Shown piece by piece: positions 42,989 through 54,033 of a stretch of 64,000 nucleotides of DNA. Position 1 is the stretch's first letter; every line of letters begins with the position of its first letter. The stretch is from Silene conica. Its lineage: Eukaryota; Streptophyta; Magnoliopsida; Caryophyllales; Caryophyllaceae. The stretch is from assembly GCA_029255685.2 (NCBI GenBank), contig CM055319.2:11208747-11272746 (forward strand). Direction: 5' to 3'. The notes below the pieces were generated by a model, which ran no database searches, was not told where the DNA came from, and was given only the letters and a program-made list of their open reading frames with translations. A program made the position numbers and the translations under genes.

Positions 42989-44080
42989 TCAACAAAATGA
43001 AAACATCAATGGAGACATACCGGTGACCAGGTGAGGGTAAGCCTCGGCTGCAGCACGACTCATCACGTACACGGTACCCTTGGGCTTCGGTCTCTGAACG
43101 GCACCAGCAGCAGTAGCAGCTCTACCAGCGACAACCTTTCTCTCAGGACACTCGAAGGAGCGATGTCCGATCTTGTTGCAAGCAAAGCAGGTGTAGGGGT
43201 CACCGTTGCAGTCAACTCCAAGGTGAAGATCCTTATGACACTTGAAACACTTCAGAGGAGCATTAGGTACAGGCGCCGGGTCCTTGACCTTAGATGGGTC
43301 GAACCTCTTGAACTTCTTAAACTGAGGTACCGGAGAATCAGGTGAAGGATCAAAGGGTCTCTTCTCAAGGGAGGAAGTCTGTAAGGAAAAGGGAACAGAA
43401 GAAGAAGCTCTAGTCTCAGCATCTATGGCTCGGATGGAACTCTCTGCCCAAATAGCATCATCATAAACCTCAACGAAAGAAGTCGAGTCACGGCGGACCA
43501 TACTCTCGATGCGAGGCCCCAACTTCCCTCGATAGAAGTAAACTCTCTCGGCCTCATCCCTCACAAATCTCGAGGCAAAATGGGCAAGCTGATTGAACTT
43601 GTCGGTGTACTCCTGAACAGACATCTTACCCTGCTTCAAGTCCATGAACTCCTTAAGCCTCTGTGATCTAAGCTCCTTAGGATAAAATCTCGTCTCGAGC
43701 TTATCCTTAAAAGCCTCCCAATCGAACAACGGATCAAGGATGAAAGTCGGTCCAGTCAATGCCCACCATCTATCGGCTTCCAAGGTCAAAAAGTGAGTGG
43801 CTAGCCGCACTCTATCCTCTCTGACTACCGAATACATGGTAAAGCTTTTCTCCATCTCACGGAACCATTCAGAAAGGGCAACAGGATCAACTTCGCCTCC
43901 ATAAGTCTTCACGTGGCTCCTGGACATCTGTGATGCTATCCAAGAAAAGCTACCAAGTCGGTTGGCATCATTGCCTGGCGGATGGGGAGGAGGAGCAGTC
44001 TCAGCCTGACGCCTCTGGTTCTCCAGCAACTGATGAAGTGCTTGCATTATGGTATTTTCAGCAGTAGTGGTTCTCACCAT
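42989..44080 (-). CDS. Gypsy-type Gag protein, 363 residues
   Basis: An open frame from ATG at 44080. Residues about 80-215 form a Retrotrans_gag domain (EWFREMEKSF, ADRWWALTG, KDKLETRFYPKELR, QGKMSVQEYTDKFNQLA). Two zinc knuckles of the CX2CX4HX4C type follow (CFKCHKDLHLGVDC and CFACNKIGHRSFEC, about residues 280-315). The frame ends 15-20 residues after EAYPHLVTG, the point where related gypsy polyproteins run into protease, so pol has been removed while gag stays intact. It could form particles and move with enzymes from a complete relative; that is inference. Confidence 0.92.
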   Translation of the reverse strand: MVRTTTAENTIMQALHQLLENQRRQAETAPPPHPPGNDANRLGSFSWIASQMSRSHVKTYGGEVDPVALSEWFREMEKSFTMYSVVREDRVRLATHFLTLEADRWWALTGPTFILDPLFDWEAFKDKLETRFYPKELRSQRLKEFMDLKQGKMSVQEYTDKFNQLAHFASRFVRDEAERVYFYRGKLGPRIESMVRRDSTSFVEVYDDAIWAESSIRAIDAETRASSSVPFSLQTSSLEKRPFDPSPDSPVPQFKKFKRFDPSKVKDPAPVPNAPLKCFKCHKDLHLGVDCNGDPYTCFACNKIGHRSFECPERKVVAGRAATAAGAVQRPKPKGTVYVMSRAAAEAYPHLVTGMSPLMFSFC

Positions 44081-44231
44081 CCTTCAAAAGAGAAAACAGT
44101 GTTAACCTAACAATTAACAATCACAAACAGTCTACCACTTGTCCTTAAGTCTACCCAAATCTCTCATTCATTATTCAAGTTTTTGGTCAAGTTAAGTTTG
44201 GGGATTACATGAGTGCGTCGGGAGCGATAAC

Positions 44232-44243
44232 GCTCTGATACCA
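44232..44243 (-). promoter_or_regulatory. Primer-binding site of gypsy-R
   Basis: The minus strand reads TGGTATCAGAGC two bases after the LTR that ends at 44246, complementary to initiator tRNA-Met. This fixes the element as minus-strand oriented. Confidence 0.93.
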
Positions 44244-46195
44244 ACTGTAAAACCCCTCGCGAAAACATAAAAGTAAACACACAAAACATGCCAAAAATGC
44301 AGCGGAATTAAAACTTTTGAAGAGATAAATAAAACATGCGAGGTGTCTTAACAATATAAAACAAGCGGAAGAAGAGAAACATAAATAAGTATATAAGTGC
44401 GATACAAAATAGCCCGGGATAGCATATCCCTACAGGCACAAAATACTGAAACGTAAGTCTAAGGTCTAGCTAACGAATAGGTAAAAGTCAACGATGAAGG
44501 ATCATCGCTCGCTAGCCTCAACGTAACCCCCGCAGAACAGCCTCATGTACCTACACACATACAACATGTGCGCCACAGTCAGTGGGGAGTGACTAGAGTG
44601 CTCCTAGCCACCTATTGTCAATGACATGTAACACGTAATACATCCAACATACTCCGACATATATAAAACATGTGAAGCATATATAACAATAGCTCATCTT
44701 TCATAACATCAAATACTATGCAAAGGCTCTCAACCAACTTCGGAAACTATTTGGAAGGAGAGCCGTTTTCCCTTCTGGTTGCCCGGCCGGGGGGTCTTTC
44801 AATCCAAACCATTTACGAAACTAGACTAAGAGTCGTCCAATGCCTTGGACGAACAATACAAAGATAACCAAATATAAAACATTCCTATACACAAACCAAA
44901 GCATGCTCAACATCCAATTATATCAACAAGAGATAGGTCACCTAGTGACTCGACTCTAACAACTATAGGCCAACCAAGTGACTCTACAAACAAGATATAA
45001 GTCATCCAAGTGACTCAACAAACAAGAGATAGGTCAACCAAGCGACTCGACTCTTACTACTATGAGCAGGCCAACAATCGACTCGTCTATATACTACGAC
45101 CTTCCCAATCTCAGACTATACAACCCCCTGGTAGGACGACATCAAAAGACTGTCCTAGTCTAAACCTGGCCAGACTCTCGGAGCACAAACGAAACACGAT
45201 CCCCGATTCGACAAGTGCACGAGGCACCCCCAAGACCCGAACTAGCTAGGAACGAGATATGCCCAAAGGCGGGGAGACAATCTAAGACCTGACCGTGAGA
45301 ACCAAGTCACTACGGCCAACCAGCTACACATACAATCAGGTGAGAACTCGAGTACTATAGCAGCGCACAGCAGGTTTACACAAATCACAAATGTCATCTC
45401 GAAGATGTACAACAACTCAACTCGAATGACAATCATGTCTTATATAACTCATCACTAAACATCCATGTAACACTTAGCCAACTTCGGGAACTAATTTGAG
45501 GCGAGAGCCGGTCTCCCTTCCGGTTGCCCGACGGGGGGCTTTCATCCTCAAATCCATTACCGAACCCGACATAAGTGCCGCCCAATTTCTTGGGACTTCA
45601 AATAAGCAAGTGAGACATATGGAAAAAGAATCAATCAAATCCGACATGCGAAACATAAGTTATGAACAAAACACTTCGATCAGGGGCTCTCAGCCGGTCA
45701 GCCACAGGCTGCCGGTTGGCCGGCTGAGAGACCCAATCTCTCATGTGAACAACGCAACAATTCAACAAGGAGGTACTCCCAGCCGGTCGGCCGGCTGCCG
45801 GTCCACCGGCTGGGAACCTTTTTCCCAAAATTCTTACAAAGACCACGAAACAAGAAGATGGACTCCCAGCCGGCCGGCCGGCCGCCAGTCCACCGGCTGG
45901 GGGCCCTTTTTCCTAAATTTTTGCAAAACAACAATCGACAAACCACAAATGCCAAATGGGCTCTCAGCCGGTCCACCGGCCGCCGGCCTCAGACCGGCTG
46001 GGAGTCCTCTGTCCCAGAAATACGCAATTCGACATTCAAGAACTCAATCAAACTTCATGGGATTGCTTCTATACTTTGTATACACTACTAAAATCACTAT
46101 TAACAGCATATACAAACATTCATACCACATCCTTAAATCATAATCAAAGATCAAACATAAACATTCATACCAAATTAACACTACAAGAATTACCC

Positions 46196-46505
46196 CAGAT
46201 AGCGACCAAACCTGCCACCGCAATGGTAGTCGCAAATTAGCGACCGAAAAAAAAAAAGCGGGCGACCGACGTCGGTCGCCAATTTTAGCGACCGAAAGCC
46301 TATCCCAATCTTATCTGAAAAAATCCGCGGGAATCCAAAAAGAACCATTGCGCCAGTTTAGCGACCGAATTTGGCGACCGAATTCAGTCGCTAAATTTAG
46401 CGACCGAGTATAGTTACAGTCGCTAAATTTAGCGACCGAATTTAGCGACCGAATTCAGTCGCTAAATTTAGCGACCGAATTTAGCGACCGAATTCGGTCG
46501 CTAAC
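46196..46505. repeat. CACTA-2 left subterminal repeats
   Basis: Direct and inverted copies of TTAGCGACCGAAT and GTCGCTAAA form runs of palindromes. The unit differs from the GCGACGGA of CACTA-1 but has the same GCGAC core. The right-hand block is at about 49406-49780. Confidence 0.92.
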
Positions 46506-47189
46506 CCCCTGTTATATTTTTTTTCTCGCCTCTTCAACCCGTCATTCCCATTATTGCGTAAGTTTGAAAAAGAAAAAACCTCAAACCCCCCTAAACCCGT
46601 CGACCGATAGTCCTTAAACCGGACCACCGCAACGCCACCGGACCACCCACCACCGCCGTTCACCTACATTTTACTCCTTTTTCAGGTTTGTGTCGATTTA
46701 CTAACTTTAATTATGTATTAAATCTCTTTACAGTATTATCGTAATTCAAACAAGTAATTAGATTATTAGGATGCTTTTAGTTACTAATTAGATTATTAGG
46801 ATGGTTTTAGTTAATAATTAGATTATTAGGATGCTTTTAGTTAATAATTAGATTATTAGGATGCTTTTTAGGATGTTTTGAGTTAGTTAATTGAAAAAAA
46901 TGGAGTGTTATTGTGATTAGGGTTAGAAATTGGGGAAAATTGGATTATGATTTTAGTTAGTAATTAGATTATTAGGATGTTTTTAGGATGTTTTTAGTTA
47001 GTGAATTGAAAAAAAATTGGGTGTTATTGTGATTAGGGTTAGAAATTGGGGAAAATTGGATGATGAGTATAGTTAGTAATTAGATTTCTAGGATGATTTT
47101 GTGATGTTAATTATTATGTTTGTATGTTATTGTAAGTTATTGTGAATATTTTCCATGCAAGAATTGAATTACTATTGACCTAGTACCCG
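46506..47189 (+). other. CACTA-2 leader and AT-rich intron-like region with tandem repeats
   Basis: A C-rich leader (46570-46680) ends in TTTTTCAGGTTTGTG, which contains a candidate donor. It is followed by four 30-bp repeats of AATTAGATTATTAGGATG (46756-46875) and a longer duplication of about 115 bp (about 46890-47090). No coding gene is seen. Confidence 0.6.
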
Positions 47190-47222
47190 TTCATGAATTA
47201 CTCGTTAGGAGAAATTCATGAA
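47190..47222 (+). other. Short conserved hairpin in CACTA-2
   Basis: TTCATGAATT pairs with AAATTCATGAA around a loop containing TTAGG, flanked by AGTACCCG and TAGTCCCC. It is the positional equivalent of 3216-3248, with a different stem sequence. Confidence 0.75.
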
Positions 47223-47246
47223 TAGTCCCCATTTTGGGACTGTCTT

Positions 47247-47468
47247 TGTATATTTCAAGTCACTTAGGTAGTAAATACATACTTGTGAATTTATTAGTGG
47301 GGAAAGAGTTTGGTAACAATTTCTTTATGTTCTTCGAATACATATGTGAAATAAATACAAATTTATTTCACATTGTGTATTTCAAGAACTTAAGGGAATT
47401 GCTGCCAAATTTTTTTTCCCCGCTAATAAATTCACAATTATGTATTTGCTAGTGACTTGAAATATACA
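47247..47468 (+). other. Long hairpin in CACTA-2, about 100-bp arms
   Basis: The left arm from TGTATATTTCAAGTCACT pairs with the right arm ending AGTGACTTGAAATATACA. The centre is near 47357, in TGAAATAAATAC/AAATTTATTTCA. The block GATGGGTTTAGGTTGGAG follows, as in CACTA-1. The arms include a few bulges. Confidence 0.85.
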
Positions 47469-47631
47469 TTGATGGGTTTAGGTTGGAGTGATAAGGACCC
47501 AATTGAAATCTTTAAGTACATATATTGACTTGATTGAATTCTTAGCTTGAACTTATTATTTGTTGAATTCTTATTGAATTGAAATTATTGTTGTGTGTTT
47601 GGTTTAATTATTATATATTATCTAGATTAAA

Positions 47632-49159
47632 ATGAAGAGATTTGAACGTAGCTGGATGTACGAAGAAAGAGTAGATAAGAAGAAACGTCCCAATGCTAGA
47701 TTTGTAAAGGGAGTTCGTGGGTTTATTGAATTTGCTAGATGTTCAGAATCATATGATTTCGAACAACGCAAACTTAGGTGTCCTTGTACTAAATGTAAAA
47801 ACTTAAAATATTTACCTGAGGTAGAAGTAGAAGAACATCTTATTACGAATGGGTTTTTTCCAAACTATTACAACTGGATATCACATGGGGAAAAATACTC
47901 TTCTGATCCCGAACACTCTTCTGAACCCGAGAACCCATATAGAGAAATGGTACTTGATATCACATGGGTACGTATATAAGTCTTTACTTTAATTATTTAT
48001 TTTTTATAAATTCATGGTTGATTTGTTTCTCTAATAACTCTTCTTTTTTTGGTAGCGTGTCTTCTATTGGCCAAGTGCGCTTGATCGACTGGCTTGGGAT
48101 CGATTCAATGATGTTGGTCAAAGGAGGCTGAAGGACATTATGTATAAGGTGTCGAGGAGGAAGACTCCGCCAACGTTCATGAAAGGTATTAATTTATTAA
48201 TAATCGTATTAAAATAAAAAGTTTAACATTTTTTTAATTTATAGTAATCGTTTCTATTTTATTGGATTGTAGGTCAGTCATATGAAGAATTCACTAAGTA
48301 CAGAGAAAGTCCTGAGTTCAAGCAAAAGTCGGCGCGGAACAAGGCGAACAAGAGGGGTGGAAATGATCCCGAAGCGGAGGTTGGCGCTACTCATTATGGT
48401 GGGTCTCAGTCATTCCATGAACGCGTGACGATAACTGTAAGTATTTACTCTTGTGATTTAATTTATCACTTTTATCTTGAAGTATATATTTAGCTTTAAA
48501 TTTTAATTAACTGACTAACACTTCATGAATTTATTATTTTTTTTATAGGCAAGGAAAAATAAGGGCCAGCTACAATCGGTTGTAGATCTCTTCCTTGAGA
48601 CACATGCCAAAAAGGGAAGGAAAGGGTTCGTCTTCGTAAATGCTGGAGATCGCGAATTATATGTAAGTGTTATTGTATAAAGCATTTAAAAAATGATTTA
48701 TAATCAATGATTTATTTATATGTAAGTGTTATTGTATATATTATTAATAATGTTTCATTTTTTTTGTAGGAAACATTTCTTAAACGAAAGAAGGCGAACC
48801 CTGACATCTCCGACAATCAGCTATGGTATGAATTGGTAGACGGTTTTCAAAAAGGAGGAGTCTATGGAGCCGGTTCAGCTAAAGAGCTCTTTTATGAACC
48901 GCCGGCAAGAAGAGGGTCCTCGTCCCAGCATCAACCCTATGTTCCTGGTTTGGTCAGTCACCTTCAGATGCAACTAGCTGAGAAGGATAGAAGGGACGCC
49001 GAACGAGATGAAGAGCTGAGGAGAATGAAAGAAGAGATGGAAAGGATGTCTTCCTACTTTGCTAATTGTAACAGCGGTTGGCGTCCACAGGATCGGGATC
49101 CAAGAGATCCCGATTATGGAGGTGGCAGTGGGGCGGGAGCATCTTTTCCAGTGTCGTAG
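47632..49159 (+). CDS. CACTA-2 Transpos_assoc / TnpA-like fusion protein, 5 exons, 377 residues
   Basis: Exons by GT-AG and frame: 47632-47967, 48056-48185, 48273-48436, 48549-48662, 48770-49159; phases agree throughout and total 1134 bp. Exon 1 is the Transpos_assoc domain (ERSWMYEERV start, CPCTKCKN, NYYNW, SHGEKY) found at the N-terminus of TnpD/TNP2. Exons 2-5 resemble the Transposase_24 (Ptta/En/Spm, TnpA-like) family: ALDRLAWDRFND, SPEFKQKSARNK, GGSQSFHERV, LFLETHAKKG, then a charged coiled coil (AEKDRRDAERDEELRRMKEE, about residues 305-335). There is no catalytic DDE domain. It probably binds the GCGACCGA subterminal repeats. Family assignment of exons 2-5 is by recognition only. Confidence 0.82.
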
Positions 49160-49798
49160 TTTGTGACTCTTGTTTTTAGTGACTCTTATGTTTAGTGTTG
49201 GATAATTTTAAGTTTAGTGTTGGATAATTTTAAGTTTAGTGCTTGAATTTCGTACTTTGTAATCCAAATCACTTTTATTTATTTAAGCGATCAGATTTGG
49301 CATCAATTGGGTTGTGCGCTGCTCTTCTTTGGTTTGCTTGCAGGTTTTACAGTAGTAGCTACGGATTTGGCTAGGACAAAACCGAATTTTATGGGCAAAT
49401 ACATGTAAAATTAGCGACCGAACATGTAAAATTAGCGACCACTGTCGGTCGCTAAACCCCTGTAACTTTTTTTTCATTGGCGACCATTTAGCGACCGACG
49501 TCAGTAGCTAAATTAGCGACTGAAATCGGTCGCCAATTTAGCGACTGAAAACGGTCGCCAAATTAGCGACTGACATCGGTCGCTAATTTAGCTACCGCAG
49601 TCGGTCGCTAAATTAGCGACCACTATCGGTCGCCCGCCTTTTTTTCACCGGTCGCTAAATTTGGCGACCAATATCGGTCGCTAAAAGCGACTACAGCCTG
49701 CGACTAAGGGCGTGCGACTGAAATTGGTCGCTAAAATTAGAAGGGCGACCGCTTGTGGTCGCTAATTTCAGTCGCAATCTGACGTATCTGTTGTAGTG
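49160..49798. repeat. CACTA-2 3' UTR and right subterminal repeats
   Basis: After the stop come about 240 bp of AT-rich 3' UTR with a duplicated TTGGATAATTTTAAGTTTAG. Then more than ten GCGACCGA/TCGGTCGCTAAA units lie between 49406 and 49780 before the TIR. Confidence 0.9.
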
Positions 49799-50599
49799 TA
49801 ATAAAACCTCCATTTCTCTACATAAACTTATTACCCATTACTAATACTCCATAAATCATGTGAGAAACATATAAACATCAAACCCTAACATGATACTAAC
49901 TAATTTACAGCATCACAACCACAATCCACATATCCTAAACATGTTTCTAGTAACAAAACACACTAAAAATCATGTAAAGTGCTAATATTAGACAAAAGGC
50001 CGAGTTTCTCATTATCGTCACCTTAAAGAGCGATTCTTCACTTCTAATCTTGAACAATGTACGAGTCCTTATCCGGGTCGTCCAAGTCGACACCTACAAA
50101 CAACAAAAACGGGTTATTGGAGGGTAATTTCGAGTAAACCTCAAAACAGCCCCGAAATCAACTTTGACGAAACGGAAATTGAAAGAGATGGAAAGAACGG
50201 GAATGAAGAGAGGAAAGCGTAGGTGAAAACCTTGCGTCAATCGGAGTTGAGATGAGTAAATGGATGATGATTTTGTGAAGTTGAAAAGAGTAAAAATGGA
50301 GAAGTAAAGTTACTGCAATTTCTTATTTGGAGAAGGAGGGTGCAACGTTGGAAAGGGAGAGGAGGGTGTCCTTTATATTGACTTGAGTCGGGTTTCCAAA
50401 ATGGAAGGAGCGGAAAACTTAAAACGGAATTTTACCAAGTAAACGAGAAATCTTTAGATTAAACAACTTAAGACGGAACTTAACAACATTTCTTAAAATA
50501 AAACTTTACGAATTATAATTAAAATATTATTAAATTCCGTAACCTACTTTTAAATTATTAAAATCACTTTTATAAAAAAATACGGGATGTTACAATACC

Positions 50600-52085
50600 G
50601 TTTACAGCACATAAAATTGGTCAGATAACTAGACTTATACTTGTCTCCTCTGTCACGCCTTACCCTTTTGATTTTTCTATCGAGTTGGTTTTCGACTTCA
50701 TTTTTAAAGTTTATAAACAATTGTTGTGTTTCATCTTTGGTCTTAAGCAAGTATACACGGGTGTATCTAGAACAGTCGTCTATAAAGGTAATATAATAAT
50801 TTTTTCCACCTCTATTTGCAACATTTTTAAAGTCAGCTAGGTCGGTGTGAATTAGTTCAAGAAGACTCGTATTCCTAGTTGTGACAGGTTTACTAGGTTT
50901 CTTTGTGAACTTAGCCTCAACACATATAACACATTTAGAGAATTCTTGACTCGTCATACTTGGAATTAAACTCGTATATTTAGTTTTCAAATTGTAATTC
51001 GTAGAATTGCAGTAACAGTAAAAGAACATAAATACCGATTTTCAGCGACGAGGTAAAGAGTATCTGCCCGTGATTAATCCAGATGAAGAGTTACCCATAT
51101 AGACACATTCCCCATCAGCTACTTCCTCGAAGTCAACAAACAACCCCTTATCAGCACAGAGGTGTCTAGAAGCACCAGTATCCAAGACCCATTCAGCAAC
51201 ATTACCCACCAGATTCGCTTCAACAACCACAGCAGCAATGATATTCTCAGCCACAACAACATTGGCTTCAGCTGTTTTCTTTTCAGTACACTGGTAGGCT
51301 TTGTGACCGGTTTTCCCACAGACATAACAGACAATGGGACCCTTAGCTTTCTGAATCGTTGCAACTGGTTTGGTATGCTTCCATGACGCATACTTCTTGA
51401 CAGGACCTTGGTTCTTCCTTGACCAACTTTGGCCTTACCATTACCCTTAAATTTTTCAGCATTAGACGGACCACTAGACTCGACCAGATTTGCTTTCACA
51501 GCAGCAACAGAGACATTGATAGATTGAGGTAGGTCTTTAAGGCGATTTCCCTCCTCAGTCCTCATGTGTCCTACTAGTTCCTGGAGGGTCAGATCTTTTT
51601 TCTTATGTTTAAGGTGGTTTCTATAGTAAGACCAGGAGGGAGTAAATTTCTGTAGCAGAACATTGGCTACAAAGGCGTCGTCCAATTTCACACCCTCATT
51701 AACAACATCAGCACATAAATTCTCATAAACATGTACTTGCTCCATAATAGGTTTCCCATCAACCATCTGAAATCCTAGTCACTTTCCCACAACATATTTT
51801 TTTCCCCGCGTCATCAGCCCCATATTTAGTCTCTAAAGACTCCAATATCATTTTGGCAGACTTATGAACCATAAAAAGGGCAAGCAGGGTGTCAATCATG
51901 TTTTTTAGAAGTTGGCATCTAGCAGTCTTATTATCCTTATCAAATTTCTTAATGACATCCTCATTTGACTTAACACTAGGAACAACAGACGCGGTAGTAC
52001 CTTTTTTCTTACCAGCAGCAGGGGGTCAGAAAACACTAGAGTAGAGGGGTCATTAAACAACACATAATCAATTTCTAATTGTTCG
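50600..52085 (-). pseudogene. Copia-B, 5' piece: gag, protease, integrase N-terminal part
   Basis: Minus strand from 52085: gag start (FEQLEIDYVLF, where copia gag usually has a similar block) and a UBN2-type region with DAFVANVLLQKFTPSW (about 51630-51680). A decayed zinc-knuckle region lies at about 51290-51330, then protease WVLDTGASRHLC (about 51150-51185). A deletion then joins protease to the integrase zinc-finger end (CVICVEAKFTKKP, about 50900-50935) and the integrase core (HTDLADF, YITFIDDCSRYTRVYLL). Several frameshifts and stops are present, and no LTR was found. The gypsy-R insertion at 50599 cuts integrase, which resumes at 39687. Confidence 0.88.
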
Positions 52086-53070
52086 AAAAACATAAGTAGA
52101 ATGTCCAACATAAGCTATGAAGTCATCAACCTTATTGGCTTCACGAAAGCAATGTTTAATCATCACTTCATCGAAAAGATGAAGATCAAGTTTCACATCC
52201 TTGATAATACTAGAGATTTCTCGTGGGATCTGCCAAGTACTACGAAGTGAATTGATAACACATAAATTATCACCCTCCACAATTAACTTCGAGATTCCTA
52301 AGTCTTTAGCGGCTAAAATATCTTCTTTTAAAGCGAGAGCTTCTGCGACAAGAATACTATTAGATCCACACTTTTTTGCTCCTAACAACACGACTTCACC
52401 ATTATGATCTCTTATACAAAATCCTAAAGCAACTTTATTGACATCTGTTCTCGATCCATCAAAATTTAGCTTTAGGAAGCCATTTCTAGGTTTCTCCCAC
52501 CAGATTTCCTTCTTACTCGAAGTGTTTCTTGTTGACTTTTTTTTCTCAGGATTGTTGAGATCCTTATGTCTAGTTTCATTCCGGGTTTTAATGCTATTAT
52601 TACATAAAGTAATAAGTTTGTTTATATTGGAATTAACATTATTAAAAATAATGTCATTTCTATAAAACCATGCATTCCACCCAATAAAAATGATCTTAAC
52701 GAAATTATCTCGTGAAATTAAGTCTTTGAGATAATTAAGCTTCATTAGAAAACTTTGACTTATAATATTATCATAATTTGACAAAAAATTGTTGTAGCTA
52801 GTAATGTTCATTTCTTGGATAATAGACACAATCAAAGGACATTCGTAAAAGAAATTATCTTTGTTTTCACTAGGATAGTTGCAAAAAATGTAATGAGGTG
52901 TAACATTAATATGACTTTTAAGAAGTCTATCTCTCGTTGGGAGGTCGTTAACACATGTTTTCTAGAGAAAAAATTCAATTTTAGTGGAATATTCAATCTC
53001 CAAACACGATTATGACATGATGGTAGGTAAAATTTATTTGCCCTGATAGTCATAGGACTCATAGCCATGG
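52086..53070 (-). pseudogene. LINE-2 fragment: zf-RVT and RNase H domains
   Basis: Minus strand from about 53070: a zf-RVT domain containing an LPTRDRLL motif and a CNYP...FYECP zinc-finger end, with one in-frame TAG in what is normally a tryptophan codon (near 52960). Then comes an RVT_3 RNase H domain with FDGS, EALALKEDI, VEGDNLCVI and the REANKV end. It is 5'-truncated and cut at 52085 by copia-B. It differs from LINE-1 in having the RNase H. Confidence 0.88.
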
Positions 53071-53424
53071 TTGGAAATTTGGAATGTTATGGCCAAATTT
53101 ACCATCAGTCATATTCCTCGAACAACCAAAATAGGCGAAGTATGTCTTCTGATATTTGAAACTGCCCTGCTCGGCTGCTCCTGCACCAATCTGATATTCT
53201 GATCAATTGATGCTGTTGATCAATTTTGATATTCGTTTGCAAAAAAAACTGTAAAAATCAATGCTGAAATTGCCAGTAACTATGCCTTTCTCATAAGACA
53301 ATTCGATTTCATGTAATATCGTACATCTTCGAAGTTATAATAATTCGTAAAATCCTGTATTATAACATCAACAAGATTCATATGGTATAGTTATACATTA
53401 TAATTTATAATGTTTGGTGAATTT
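53071..53424. other. Spacer between transposon stack and BAG5 gene
   Basis: About 350 AT-rich bases with no recognised element; it probably includes the BAG5 3' UTR. Confidence 0.5.
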
Positions 53425-54033
53425 TCAAGGATGACTCAAAAATCTTTGCAAACAACGAAATCCTAAATTATTTGCACAAAATATTTCCAATTCATCCCCA
53501 CCTCTTTCCCTACACACATCTTCTTCAATCCTACCAATTACTTCATCCCAATCCAAACCCACATCATCCCATCCATTCATCCTCATTCTATCCCCACAAA
53601 TCCCATCCATCACTTCCTGCAACGCCACGATCCGACGGCTCAGGCTTCTCCTCAGCTCCCTAACACCCGGGTCGAATCCTGGTATAGAATCCAGCTTCAA
53701 CAGTTGATTCATCAGTGCTTCATTCATCCTCATCTTTTCCTTTTCACTGCTCCTTACTGCATCAACTGTTTCCTGCAGCTGGATCAGACCCTCCAGCCTG
53801 TCGGTCTCTGCTTCGACGGAGTAGATCTTCTGCAGTAGTTTGCGGACTGTGTGGGCTCTGTAGGCTGCCTGTATCTTTGCAGCTGCAGCAGCTGAGTGAT
53901 CATGGAGATGGACAGTGATGGGGATTTGACTGGTTTTGGGAGGGACAGAAGTTTCATTTCTGAATGTGTAGGTGACAGTAGACGGCGATGCTGAAGCTGA
54001 GTACCGGGGTTTTCGATTAGCTTTCATGGTCAC
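53425..54033 (-). CDS. BAG5: BAG family co-chaperone with IQ motif (BAG5-like), 202 residues
   Basis: A single open frame from ATG at 54033, close in length to Arabidopsis BAG5. Residues about 52-66 form an IQ calmodulin-binding motif (KIQAAYRAHTVRKL), followed directly by a BAG domain (about 68-150: EAETDRLEGLIQLQETVD, then MNEALMNQLLKLDSIPG, then VRELRRSLSRRIVALQEVMD). The Ser/Thr-rich, basic N-terminus (KANRKPRYSASASPST) fits an organelle-targeting segment. BAG domains bind the ATPase domain of Hsc70/Hsp70; plant BAG5 is reported to be mitochondrial and calmodulin-regulated. It lies upstream of the transposon stack and is transcribed toward it, and it shows no damage. Confidence 0.93.
   Translation of the reverse strand: MTMKANRKPRYSASASPSTVTYTFRNETSVPPKTSQIPITVHLHDHSAAAAAKIQAAYRAHTVRKLLQKIYSVEAETDRLEGLIQLQETVDAVRSSEKEKMRMNEALMNQLLKLDSIPGFDPGVRELRRSLSRRIVALQEVMDGICGDRMRMNGWDDVGLDWDEVIGRIEEDVCRERGGDELEIFCANNLGFRCLQRFLSHP

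Larger units (their letters stand above)
46179..49798 (+). mobile_element. CACTA-2: CACTA element with an intact TnpA-like gene, 3620 bp
   Basis: It begins CACTACAAGAATTACC and ends, inverted, CACTACAACAGATACG. The target copy TAA lies at 46176-46178 and 49799-49801, and the empty site is preserved in the sister LTR near 41620. The TIRs are followed by a common GATtGCGAC or GATAGCGAC start. No DDE transposase is encoded. The layout (subterminal repeats, C-rich leader, hairpins, Transpos_assoc ATG exon) matches CACTA-1. Confidence 0.96.
39688..50594 (-). mobile_element. Gypsy-R: gag-only gypsy-type LTR retrotransposon
   Basis: On the minus strand: 5' LTR (44246-50594, split by CACTA-2), PBS, gag (42989-44080), no pol, 3' LTR (39688-42417). 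The target copy ATACC lies at 39683-39687 and 50595-50599. LTR lengths agree (2730 bp against 2726 bp after removing CACTA-2 and one TAA). The interior is only about 1.8 kb, so the element lacks protease, RT, RNase H and integrase and depends on a partner. Confidence 0.95.
44246..50594 (-). repeat. 5' LTR of gypsy-R, split by CACTA-2
   Basis: LTR sequence is 44246-46178 and 49802-50594; it matches 39688-42417 closely, with scattered substitutions and small indels. The four GC-rich hairpin blocks lie at about 45690-46005. Confidence 0.93.
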
